Of a stretch of DNA of 64,000 bases, positions 17,402 through 25,554 are shown in pieces. How positions within the stretch are numbered: the first letter of the stretch is position 1; each line of letters begins with the position of its first letter. Below the pieces are notes generated by a model. It searched no databases, was not told where the DNA came from, and saw only the letters and a list, made by a program, of their open reading frames with translations. Source of the stretch: Chitinophaga rupis (GTDB lineage: Bacteria > Bacteroidota > Bacteroidia > Chitinophagales > Chitinophagaceae); contig NZ_FOBB01000001.1 in the NCBI RefSeq assembly GCF_900109685.1, positions 186,001 to 250,000 on the forward strand. Reading direction: 5' to 3'. A program made the translations under genes and the position numbers.

Positions 17402-17610
17402 AGACCGTATAAAATAAAACCTTTATTCCCCAAGCCTAAAGGCGGTTTCCTTAAAATATTATTAAAATAGTACCGGGAAACCCGCGCCAGGCAATTATCT
17501 TATTTTGAGATCGTTAATTTTTGGCAGCCGGTGGTTATTTGGCCTGATATTAGGTTGCTTAAATAACGCTCCGGCCTTAGAACCATTTCATTAAAAACGG
17601 GGACCCGCAT

Positions 17611-19989
17611 ATGCCAGCATTAAAACCATATCGCAAGCTCGCAGTAATAGCCGCTTGTACGCTGCTCACTTTTGCCGCACAGGCGCAAAACGCTAAGAAT
17701 GGCAGCAGCAATTCGCCAAAGCTTTTCCAGGTAACCACCGCAGAAACACTGCCGGGAGATGCCGTACTGGTACGGGGTGAAGACCTGGACAAGGTAACAC
17801 AGGTACAGGTAGCCCGCCTGACCGATGATAATGTGGACAATATTCCTCCGGCTTATATGCCCCTTCCCCGGGAAGATGATGCGCTGGACCATGGCGGTAC
17901 GGACCGCAGGGCAAAAGATGCAGCTGAAAATAAATACCAGCCGGCAGATAAGCTGCTGCAAAACAGCCAATCCCTCAAATTCGTAATACCGGCCACCTGG
18001 AAGGAGGGCGTATATAGCGTAAGGCTCACGGATGCCGGCAGCCAGGCTACGGATTTTTATGTGAATGTACCCCAGGTGAAATGGGTGATCAGTGAAGAAG
18101 GATTGAATGTAACTGCCGGCAGCTACTTGCGTGTGCAGGGTAAAAACCTGCAAAGAAAAGGCCTTACCGGGCAGGTAGTACTGATCTCAAAAGAAAGCAA
18201 GCAGGCAATAAGGGCTAAAGTGGCGAATGCTTTTGACGATTTTTCTGTGAGCGTGAATATTCCCGGCAGCATAAGCCCCGGCGCTTACTATTTATACTAC
18301 CATAACGGCCAGGGAGGTAAAACTGCGTGGAGCGAGCCTTTACAGGTAAACCTAGTGAACCCCTCCCCCAATAAATGGGATAAAAAAACCTTTAACGTAA
18401 AAGATTATGGCGCCAAAGGCGATGGGGTGAATAATGAAACCAGCGCTTTCCAGTCGGCCCTGGATGCAGCCAAACAGCAAGGCGGCGGCACCGTGTATGT
18501 ACCGCATGGGCGCTATATGATAACCGCTGAATTACAGCTGCCGCCCTTCACCATGCTGAAAGGCGAATCCGCCGCTGCAACACAGCTGTTCTGGAACTCA
18601 CTGGGCTGGGACTATGGCAAATTACCTAATAGCCTGATCAGCGGCACCCATCACTTTGCCATAAAAGACCTGAATATATGGGCCACCAGGGCCTGGGGCA
18701 TTATTATGCAGAACGGGCCTATGGAGGAAATGGGCAATGTGCTGCTGGAAAACCTGGTAGTACGGCAAAGCGCGCAAATGAGCAGCAAAATGTACCGTAC
18801 AAAAGCCAGCCGTGATTCTGTTGATGCAGAGCTAAACAGCCGCTGGACCAAAACCGGTATTGTAATACGGGGCGACAACCTGAAAGTGCGTAACTGCGAT
18901 TTTAATGCCAGCGGCATGTACACCGTTGCCGGTACCGGCTTTATACAGCATTGCCGGTTCACAAGGAACAATACCGGCATTAACCAGCCTTACATGACCA
19001 TCCAGTCCAAAGGATTGATATTTGAAGACTGTTATAAACAGGCAGATGGTTACGCCTACGGTGCAACGATCGTGGAAAGCCGGGACCTGTATGAAGCAAG
19101 GAACATTATACCCTTTGATTATACCAATGACCGTGAGGTAATGACCCTGGATGGCGGCGGTGGCGCTTATGCCGGCCCGGTGGCTAGCGCAAACGGCAAT
19201 ACCATTAACCTGCCGGGCGGCAGCATCCAGGCGCCGGCCAATAAATGGAACGGCGGCGGCGTATTTATTATTGAAGGCAGGGGTGCCGGGCAGTTCAGGC
19301 GCATTACCGGCCATACGGCCGATGCTGTTCAGCTGGATCAGCCCTTCCTGGTAGCGCCCGATGCCAGCTCTGTGATCAGCATTACCACTGTGCGGCAAAA
19401 TTTATACTTTGTAAATAACGAGGTTACTGACGGAGGGGCGTACCAGTTATACGGCTCTGCCCAGAACTGTGTAATAGCCGGTTTAAAAATGCGCAGGAGC
19501 GGTGGTATTGTATGCCGGGGCTCTTTGCTGTATCATGGCAAGCAGCCCAGCTGGTATAATGATGTGGTGGAGTGCGAGCTGCGTGAGGGCAATTACAGCC
19601 ACTGGTACGGCACCGGCGATCAGCATTCCGGTTACCAGAGCATTAATCTCATTGGCTCCGGTGGCGCCGGTTTAAACATAGGAGCGCTGGTACGGCGCAA
19701 CCGCTTATATGATTACAGCTGTATCATCACCTCTACCGGTAAAGATCCTAATTCCGTTACGGATGTCATTATAGAAGATAACAGCATCAACACCGCCAAA
19801 GAGGCCATCACGCTGGGCGGCGTAGGTACCAATACTTCCAATGTGCTCATCCGCAACAACCATTACGGGAATGTTGAAAAACGTGTAAATGCCAACCAGG
19901 GGCTTAAACAGGCCAGCTATATGATCATGGAAGATGGCGCTTCGCCCGTGAAGAAACCTGCTGCCCCGGGCAATAACAATAACCAGTAA
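17611..19989 (+). CDS. Secreted beta-helix protein, pectate-lyase superfamily (Pectate_lyase_3)
   Basis: 792 residues with a signal peptide (cleavage near residue 25, FAAQAQ). Residues about 35-250 look like two Ig/IPT-type beta domains (AETLPGDAVLVRGEDLDKVTQ and VTAGSYLRVQGKNLQ). The repeat-rich right-handed helix starts at FNVKDYGAKGDGVNNETSAFQSAL, near residue 260, with GGGTVYVPHGRYMI, the hallmark of the Pectate_lyase_3/GH55-like superfamily. The end is low in complexity (PAAPGNNNNQ). It probably binds or cleaves a surface or plant polysaccharide outside the cell; cleavage chemistry cannot be read. It is 7 kb from the pectin operon and on the opposite strand, so a shared role is possible but unproven. 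Confidence 0.8.
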   Translation: MPALKPYRKLAVIAACTLLTFAAQAQNAKNGSSNSPKLFQVTTAETLPGDAVLVRGEDLDKVTQVQVARLTDDNVDNIPPAYMPLPREDDALDHGGTDRRAKDAAENKYQPADKLLQNSQSLKFVIPATWKEGVYSVRLTDAGSQATDFYVNVPQVKWVISEEGLNVTAGSYLRVQGKNLQRKGLTGQVVLISKESKQAIRAKVANAFDDFSVSVNIPGSISPGAYYLYYHNGQGGKTAWSEPLQVNLVNPSPNKWDKKTFNVKDYGAKGDGVNNETSAFQSALDAAKQQGGGTVYVPHGRYMITAELQLPPFTMLKGESAAATQLFWNSLGWDYGKLPNSLISGTHHFAIKDLNIWATRAWGIIMQNGPMEEMGNVLLENLVVRQSAQMSSKMYRTKASRDSVDAELNSRWTKTGIVIRGDNLKVRNCDFNASGMYTVAGTGFIQHCRFTRNNTGINQPYMTIQSKGLIFEDCYKQADGYAYGATIVESRDLYEARNIIPFDYTNDREVMTLDGGGGAYAGPVASANGNTINLPGGSIQAPANKWNGGGVFIIEGRGAGQFRRITGHTADAVQLDQPFLVAPDASSVISITTVRQNLYFVNNEVTDGGAYQLYGSAQNCVIAGLKMRRSGGIVCRGSLLYHGKQPSWYNDVVECELREGNYSHWYGTGDQHSGYQSINLIGSGGAGLNIGALVRRNRLYDYSCIITSTGKDPNSVTDVIIEDNSINTAKEAITLGGVGTNTSNVLIRNNHYGNVEKRVNANQGLKQASYMIMEDGASPVKKPAAPGNNNNQ

Positions 19990-19994
19990 TTGCT

Positions 19995-20441
19995 TTAGAA
20001 TCCTTGTTTAAGCACCAGGGAATCCGTATGGTCTGCGGTGTTCAGCATCCGTAATAACACCGGCTTGCGTAAGGTATCCAGCAATCCGCTATAAGCAGTG
20101 CCGGCCAGCGGGCCATTGGAATCTATGCCATCAATAGCTTTACGCTCATCGTCTGTAAGATAATGGATGCTCACTTTCAGGTTATCAAAGGTGCCTTTCA
20201 GCAGGAATGTTTCCCCCGGGGTATTTTCATTGATATCCAGGTTGCCGGTGCCCTTGGTGCTATCTACATTAGAGACATTAAAGAAAAAAAGGCCGGTGGG
20301 TTTGCCTTTTACCACCTCCCATTGATTGGAAAAATTGTGTACATAATTGCCTACCAGGTTTCCCAGGTCACCCAGGGAATCACCGCAGGAAACAGCCAGT
20401 AATAGCGCTGCCGCTAAAAGTACAGAGGGGATGCTTTTCAT
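19995..20441 (-). CDS. Hypothetical lipoprotein
   Basis: 148 residues. The signal MKSIPSVLLAAALLLAVSC ends in a lipobox, with Cys 19 as the lipid anchor. The mature part is rich in beta-prone sequence (EVVKGKPTGLFFFNVSNVDSTKGTGNLDI) and carries no motif I recognise. It is the last of three minus-strand genes with a 30-nt gap to the gene before it, and ends 5 bp from the convergent beta-helix gene. Function unknown; cotranscription with the two envelope proteins upstream suggests a shared task. Confidence 0.75.
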   Translation of the reverse strand: MKSIPSVLLAAALLLAVSCGDSLGDLGNLVGNYVHNFSNQWEVVKGKPTGLFFFNVSNVDSTKGTGNLDINENTPGETFLLKGTFDNLKVSIHYLTDDERKAIDGIDSNGPLAGTAYSGLLDTLRKPVLLRMLNTADHTDSLVLKQGF

Positions 20442-20471
20442 AAAAAAATTTTAGAGGTTAAACAAAAACTG

Positions 20472-21509
20472 TCATTCTCCCTGAAAATCTCTCTTTGCTC
20501 TAAGGTTGGTTACAAAGCCTTTAATTTTTACGTCCAGGATCCCAATGTTATTATCAAAAACAGGCAGAATGCTGTTTAATTCCAGGGTCAGCTCCTGTTT
20601 TAAAGTGTTCCGCTTTTTTTTGGATGGCTCATTCAGGTAAATATTTATTTTCCTGATCAGGGAAGCATTCAGCGGTATAATGCTGGCCCGGTGTATATTA
20701 TTAATGGAAAAATCAACCAGGTTATGATAGCTCATGGACAGCTCATAGCTTTTCCAGTAGTCCAGCACGGCTTTTTCACATTCGGCGTTCGTATTATTAA
20801 GCTGGTTGTAGTATTGGTTATATACTTCTATCGTAGAATCCAGCAGCTTGAATGATTTGGGATTTTCCAGTGAATACATCACCAGGTTCTGAAAAGCATC
20901 TCTTACATCCTTTGCTTCGTTCAGGTAACCTTCCAGGTTCCCGGATATAATGCCAAAGTATTTGTCCCTGCCGTCCATTAGCTCGCGTGCAGAACGCAGA
21001 TCGCTTTCCGTTACTTTAAAATTTTTCATCACCGTTTTCAGGATGGTGTCCTGCTTGCTGAGCATTTGGGTATACATGGCCTGGTCTACCCGCCTGATGC
21101 TATCCATTTCCTTCCTATCCATTTTCTGCTGCCGGTATAATTTGGTTATTTCTTCCGCGGCTGCCGCTTCTTTTTGGGATGAGCGCACAATAGTAACGGT
21201 AGTTATAATATCAGCATTGGGTGGCAGGTAAATGGTTTCATTGCCAACAATGGTGTACTCCCTTTCATCTACCGGGCGTATATTGATGGGTGGCGCATTA
21301 CGGTTGTCCAGCGTAATGTAGGCCATTCCCTGCGTGTTGGTGGATTGCCGGCTGCCGTTAAACAAAAAAGTGATGTTGGCGGCAGCTTTTGTTTTACCGC
21401 CGCTTAGCAGCACTTCAAACTGAAAACCGTATTCCTTTGCCTGGGAAAAAGCAGGCAAATTGCAAAATAGCAGCGCTGCCATTATTATCGCGGCCAGCCG
21501 GTTAATCAT
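20472..21509 (-). CDS. Secreted protein with beta domain and long helical/coiled-coil region, unknown function
   Basis: 345 residues from the ATG at 21509, which overlaps the end of the upstream gene (ATGATTAA), a sign of translational coupling; a TTG 9 nt further upstream is less likely. A signal peptide (to PAFSQ) is followed by a beta-rich domain, about residues 25-115, resembling a carboxypeptidase-regulatory-like fold (ANITFLFNGSRQSTNTQGMAYITL), then about 220 residues of charged helix (KEAAAAEEITKLYRQQKMDRKEMDSI) likely to form a coiled coil. No known family is recognised. Its tight coupling to the membrane protein upstream suggests the two interact in the periplasm. Confidence 0.78.
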   Translation of the reverse strand: MINRLAAIIMAALLFCNLPAFSQAKEYGFQFEVLLSGGKTKAAANITFLFNGSRQSTNTQGMAYITLDNRNAPPINIRPVDEREYTIVGNETIYLPPNADIITTVTIVRSSQKEAAAAEEITKLYRQQKMDRKEMDSIRRVDQAMYTQMLSKQDTILKTVMKNFKVTESDLRSARELMDGRDKYFGIISGNLEGYLNEAKDVRDAFQNLVMYSLENPKSFKLLDSTIEVYNQYYNQLNNTNAECEKAVLDYWKSYELSMSYHNLVDFSINNIHRASIIPLNASLIRKINIYLNEPSKKKRNTLKQELTLELNSILPVFDNNIGILDVKIKGFVTNLRAKRDFQGE

Positions 21510-22311
21510 CAATAACAATTTTAATGTTCTTCCCTAAATAGATCTTATCTGAATAGCACATTACCTGATCCTTGAAAACCATAACATCTGTCCGCTCCCC
21601 GGGTTTTGCACGGAGGTAAACATGGAACATGCCCTCTTCATCTGTTCGTACATTTTTCAGGTGATCAGAAAATTTTACCGTTGCATTGGCCACCGGTATA
21701 TTGTTACGCTTAAAAATATATCCTACATACAATGTTGAATCTACCGCCGGCAGCAGCTTAAGCTGTATGCCCCTGGCATCGGGCACCGGCAGCACCGTAT
21801 CATTATTTTTTGAGATCTTATATCCTTCAATCCTGGAGGTAATGTGAAGGGAGTCTCCCAGGTAATCCCGGTTCAGGTTAGGGAACATAGCCTTCCCGTT
21901 CTTATCAATCGTAGCGTTTATAACATCGTTATTAGCAAGAATGCTGATGATGCCTTCCACCATGTTCGGATCACCAGCCGGCGCAGCTACATAAATGGCC
22001 ATATTAAAAAGCGGGCTTTTTTCAACCGGCCTGAACCGGTAACCAATGAGCAGTATAAGAAAGAACACCACTGCAGGCCCGGTTAATTTCAGGTTGCCTT
22101 TCATTACAGTGCCGGAATAGGAAGCCGCGCTCCTGAGCACTCTGGTAAGTAAATAAGTAGCGCCCAGATCACAGATCACAAGCAGGAAAAAGAAAGTAGT
22201 TACCGGTACCTCAAACCTGGACCTATAATTTGACAGCACTAAAATGAACAGGAATACGATGGATAAACCAAGCAAGGTTACAAAGATCCATGGGGTTGCT
22301 CTCTTATTCAT
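21502..22311 (-). CDS. Inner-membrane protein with three TM helices and a periplasmic beta domain, unknown function
   Basis: 269 residues. Three hydrophobic helices lie near residues 9-27 (WIFVTLLGLSIVFLFILVL), 36-58 and 79-95, followed by about 170 residues likely to be periplasmic. The last 65 residues (IPVANATVKFSDHLKNVRTD) look like a carboxypeptidase-regulatory-like beta-sandwich. I do not recognise a family. It is the first gene of a three-gene operon and overlaps the second by 8 nt. A TAnnTTTG element lies 21 nt upstream. It could anchor the coiled-coil protein encoded next; nothing in the sequence gives an enzymatic role. Confidence 0.78.
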   Translation of the reverse strand: MNKRATPWIFVTLLGLSIVFLFILVLSNYRSRFEVPVTTFFFLLVICDLGATYLLTRVLRSAASYSGTVMKGNLKLTGPAVVFFLILLIGYRFRPVEKSPLFNMAIYVAAPAGDPNMVEGIISILANNDVINATIDKNGKAMFPNLNRDYLGDSLHITSRIEGYKISKNNDTVLPVPDARGIQLKLLPAVDSTLYVGYIFKRNNIPVANATVKFSDHLKNVRTDEEGMFHVYLRAKPGERTDVMVFKDQVMCYSDKIYLGKNIKIVIDD

Positions 22312-22331
22312 GTTGGGGCTTAATAACTAAG

Positions 22332-22339
22332 CAAATCTA
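22332..22339 (-). promoter_or_regulatory. -7 promoter element for the unknown envelope operon
   Basis: The plus strand CAAATCTA gives TAGATTTG on the minus strand, 20 nt before the ATG at 22311. No TTG is seen at the expected distance upstream. Confidence 0.4.
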
Positions 22340-22398
22340 AAGAAAATAAGTGGAGTTCTGCCACATGCTTTCCAAGCAATACCCGTGCAGGCTTAACT

Positions 22399-22435
22399 AA
22401 AAAAGAGCGTTGCACGGGTTGCAACGCTCTTTTTT
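22399..22435. terminator. Rho-independent terminator downstream of the DUF5689 gene
   Basis: AGAGCGTTGCA (22404-22414) pairs with TGCAACGCTCT (22420-22430) around CGGGT, flanked by six A on the left and six T on the right. It works in the minus direction for the gene ending at 22454 and would also stop readthrough on the plus strand. Confidence 0.85.
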
Positions 22436-22453
22436 ATAATAACAGGATAGTCA

Positions 22454-23989
22454 TCATTTCAGCTTGGTAGATCCTTCTGCTTCAATTTCAGTCAGCGCAG
22501 ATGTTTTAGTGAGTGTAATATTATGCTGGCTCCTGGCGGTTGTCCATCGTCCCAAAGACGGACGGTATTCCCCTCCCAGCATATTAAAAATACCCAGGTC
22601 AGAGGTATTATAGGTAAGGGCCAGGGTATTGGAACCGCTCCGGTAGAACGGCTGATCCTTCAGCGTAATAGGGTTCTTTACATCATACCAGTCTGTATTG
22701 GTAATGCGGTAACCCTGCGCAGGCGGGCCGGCGGTGTATAAGCTACCACCGGTGGATATAAAGATCACATCCACAGGTTCGGTATCAACGGTTACCGTGG
22801 TACCTTCAAACACGGCCATTCCAAAAGCATTCCCGCTATTGGCCAGTAAGTTGGTGGTTTTAGTACCAAAATCTGCCCCGCCGTTGGTAGCGTAATTATA
22901 GGGGCTTATCCAGTTGGCAGCGCTTATATCCGTTGATGCTTCACCATTGATCATTTTTGCTGTGCCACCTACATAAAAGAAAGTGCCTTTAGCCGCTTTG
23001 CCGGATGTAAGGTTAAATTTATAAGTGCGTAATCCCCCGGTAGCCCATCCTTTGGCAGGATAGCCTGTTGGGGTAGAGGCATTGGCATTGTTAGTGGTTA
23101 CTACAGAAAATGGCGTTACTGAAAAATCAATATCCCGTGTGGCCATTAGCTGTATATATTCATAATTACCATCTGCCTTGCTGCCTTTCACCACGTCGCT
23201 CATAAAACCGGTTATCAACACCGGCGCAATGGTGATGGTGGAGCTGAGCACTACTACATCACTGGCTTTGCGCATACGGAGCTGGGGTACCAGCGCGCCA
23301 TCTTTCCCGGCTGTATTGAAAATAATCCCGTAAAAATTGGCAAGCACCGGCGCTGTAGTATCGGCAAAAGCAGCAGCAGCTTCTGTATGCAGCGTAATAT
23401 TTCCGAATCCATCGTTCAGGATCTTATCACCCGCCAATACCTCACCGGGTGCCGGCAGGGGATCAAAACCGCCTTTTACAATTACGGATAAGCTGCTTTC
23501 ATACTCATCGGGATTAGCCAGTATAGTGCTGGTAGAGATCTGGTTGGCAAGGACCGTACTTCCGGTAGCCACCCTGTTAATTTTTTCTTTTGTAATACCG
23601 GTGATCTGCAAAATGCCATCCACTCTTTTCAGCACGCCGCCCGTTACTTTAATAACAAGGGAATCACCCGGTACAAAATCAGCAGCCGCATCGCCCAAAG
23701 GAATAGCAATGCCTCTCAGCTTTGATAAACGGCGGTTGTCCTGCACTATCAGCAGCCCCGCCGGCAGGTTGCCGCCGGAATGGTCTGATACCACCACGCC
23801 GGTAATGTAGTCAGAGCCGAACAGGTTGTTGGTAGTAAGGTTTACATCCTGCCCTTTATACAGGTTCCTCACATCAAATATGGCAATATAAGGGCTGATC
23901 TGCCCACCCGGATAATTATCTTTTTTGCATCCCCCTGAAAAAACAGCTGCCACTAACAGGAAGGCATATATGATTATCTTCTTTTGCAT
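22454..23989 (-). CDS. DUF5689 domain surface lipoprotein
   Basis: 511 residues. The signal MQKKIIIYAFLLVAAVFSGGC has a lipobox at Cys 21. The region starting ISPYIAIFDVRNLYKGQDV and including ITGVVVSDHSGGNLPAGLLIVQD is the DUF5689 pattern (an OB-fold-like domain met in Bacteroidota surface proteins encoded after SusC/SusD pairs). The C-terminal 250 residues are a second, beta-rich part I cannot name. It is the last gene of the sigma-FecR-SusC-SusD locus, 12 nt after susD, so it is probably an accessory surface glycan- or substrate-binding protein in the manner of SusE/SusF. Ligand unknown. Confidence 0.85.
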   Translation of the reverse strand: MQKKIIIYAFLLVAAVFSGGCKKDNYPGGQISPYIAIFDVRNLYKGQDVNLTTNNLFGSDYITGVVVSDHSGGNLPAGLLIVQDNRRLSKLRGIAIPLGDAAADFVPGDSLVIKVTGGVLKRVDGILQITGITKEKINRVATGSTVLANQISTSTILANPDEYESSLSVIVKGGFDPLPAPGEVLAGDKILNDGFGNITLHTEAAAAFADTTAPVLANFYGIIFNTAGKDGALVPQLRMRKASDVVVLSSTITIAPVLITGFMSDVVKGSKADGNYEYIQLMATRDIDFSVTPFSVVTTNNANASTPTGYPAKGWATGGLRTYKFNLTSGKAAKGTFFYVGGTAKMINGEASTDISAANWISPYNYATNGGADFGTKTTNLLANSGNAFGMAVFEGTTVTVDTEPVDVIFISTGGSLYTAGPPAQGYRITNTDWYDVKNPITLKDQPFYRSGSNTLALTYNTSDLGIFNMLGGEYRPSLGRWTTARSQHNITLTKTSALTEIEAEGSTKLK

Positions 23990-24001
23990 TGTATTATTTT
24001 T

Positions 24002-25543
24002 TTAAGGTTTTTGCCACCATACCTGGGTGGATATTTCATCAGGGCCCTGCACGGCCACGGCCTGTTTATAATTGGTGGGATTGGTAGATTGCACATACAC
24101 CGGGTAGTTCATCCGTGCGGGCATTATGCCACCATTTTTCAAACCGGTTCCCTTGGGCAATACCGGGTGGCCGGTGCGGCGGTACTCAAACCATTGCTGC
24201 AGGTCGGCCAGGAACAACGCATAATATTTTTGCAGATGGATCCTTTCCATCTTGTCATTCAGCGAAGCGCCTTCGTCCCACTGGATATCTGCTGCTGCCA
24301 GGTACTCATCAATGTTGTGAATAGTCGTTTTAACGGTATCCGGCCAGTTGGGCAACCAGAGCTTAATGCTGTTCAATGCACCATTATTGTAATAAGTGCC
24401 TGCAGCGCCGCCTATCCAGCCTTTTACAGCTGCTTCAGCCAGCATGAACTGTACTTCGGCATAATTCAGCATCATACCGGTAAGGGGATCGGTTTGTAAA
24501 GAAACAGCAGAGGTATAGGAATAGAAATAGCACTTTTTTACCGGGAACTCACCCGGCGCATAACCACTGGCCACGCCCTGGTAAGAGCCTGAGTAAGGGG
24601 CAATGCCCCACCTGTTAAAAGTATTATCGGTGCCATAAACGGGAATATCAATACGCGGATCACCCCAGCTGCGCAGGTGATCAATGAAAAAGCTGGCAAT
24701 GGCAGGCGTTCTGAAATCCTGCTCCCTTACGCTTGCATAGAAAGGTGAAACATAAGGGCCTGCACCGGTCCATTTCAAAATGGCCGATTCCGCATTGCTG
24801 GATATCAGCGGATAATTACCGGTGTTTGTTTCCGCTATTTCCTTAATTTTTGCAATACACTGCTCCGCTACTTCCGCTTTGCCGGAAAGGCGCAGCAGCA
24901 GCCGCAAATACAGGGAGTTACCGAACTTGCGCCATTTGCTCACGTCCCCGTTATATACCGGGTCGCTGGTAGCCTTAATAGCAGTACCTGCGCTCAGCAG
25001 GGAGTTGGCAGAGTCCAGCTTCTTAAAAATATCCAGGTAAATATCTTTCTGCCGGTCAAAAGCAGGTTCCAGGATGGAGGAGTCCCTGCCGGAGTTGGCC
25101 TGGGAATAAGGCACATCACCATAAGTATCTGTAAGCATGGAATAGATCCACGACTGGCAGATCAATGATATACCCATGTAGGATGCATTGTAGTTCAGCT
25201 CCTGGCTGGCGGTTTTATAAATATCCTTAAAATTGGTAAGCTCCGTATACCAGCCGTTATACAAATAATCGGATGTGTTATCACGGTAGTCATACCGGAA
25301 CACCTGCCCTTCTGCCTCGTTCATGTTCACGGTCACCTGCATCAGCTCATTGTTGAAGTCACGGTTCCGCCGCATGTTGTACGTTAAGGTGTTTACCAGT
25401 GCGGGCGCCAGCAGCTGTTCCGGCAGGGCCTGTGTGGTATTATTCGGATCGGTATTGATCTCTTTGAAATTTTTAGTACAGGCGGCCAGCAGCATAGTGC
25501 ACAAGCCTGCAGCCACCATTAATTTATGTATGATCTGTTGCAT
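24002..25543 (-). CDS. SusD/RagB family lipoprotein, SusD-like_2 subtype
   Basis: 513 residues. The signal MQQIIHKLMVAAGLCTMLLAAC ends in a lipobox (Cys 22). KNFKEINTDPNNTTQALPEQLLAPAL is the characteristic start of the SusD-like_2 group, and MLNYAEVQFMLAEAAVKGW is its C-terminal TPR-like hallmark. Acts as the surface lid and binding protein of the SusC encoded just upstream (11-nt gap). The SusD-like_2 subtype is often found with peptide or nitrogenous substrates as well as glycans, so the ligand is open. DUF5689 lipoprotein follows. Confidence 0.93.
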   Translation of the reverse strand: MQQIIHKLMVAAGLCTMLLAACTKNFKEINTDPNNTTQALPEQLLAPALVNTLTYNMRRNRDFNNELMQVTVNMNEAEGQVFRYDYRDNTSDYLYNGWYTELTNFKDIYKTASQELNYNASYMGISLICQSWIYSMLTDTYGDVPYSQANSGRDSSILEPAFDRQKDIYLDIFKKLDSANSLLSAGTAIKATSDPVYNGDVSKWRKFGNSLYLRLLLRLSGKAEVAEQCIAKIKEIAETNTGNYPLISSNAESAILKWTGAGPYVSPFYASVREQDFRTPAIASFFIDHLRSWGDPRIDIPVYGTDNTFNRWGIAPYSGSYQGVASGYAPGEFPVKKCYFYSYTSAVSLQTDPLTGMMLNYAEVQFMLAEAAVKGWIGGAAGTYYNNGALNSIKLWLPNWPDTVKTTIHNIDEYLAAADIQWDEGASLNDKMERIHLQKYYALFLADLQQWFEYRRTGHPVLPKGTGLKNGGIMPARMNYPVYVQSTNPTNYKQAVAVQGPDEISTQVWWQKP

Positions 25544-25554
25544 TATTTTTCAGA

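Noticed and set aside
23337..23810. Long antisense frame inside the DUF5689 gene
   Set aside because: It mirrors the codon pattern of the real gene on the opposite strand and has no domain or signal.
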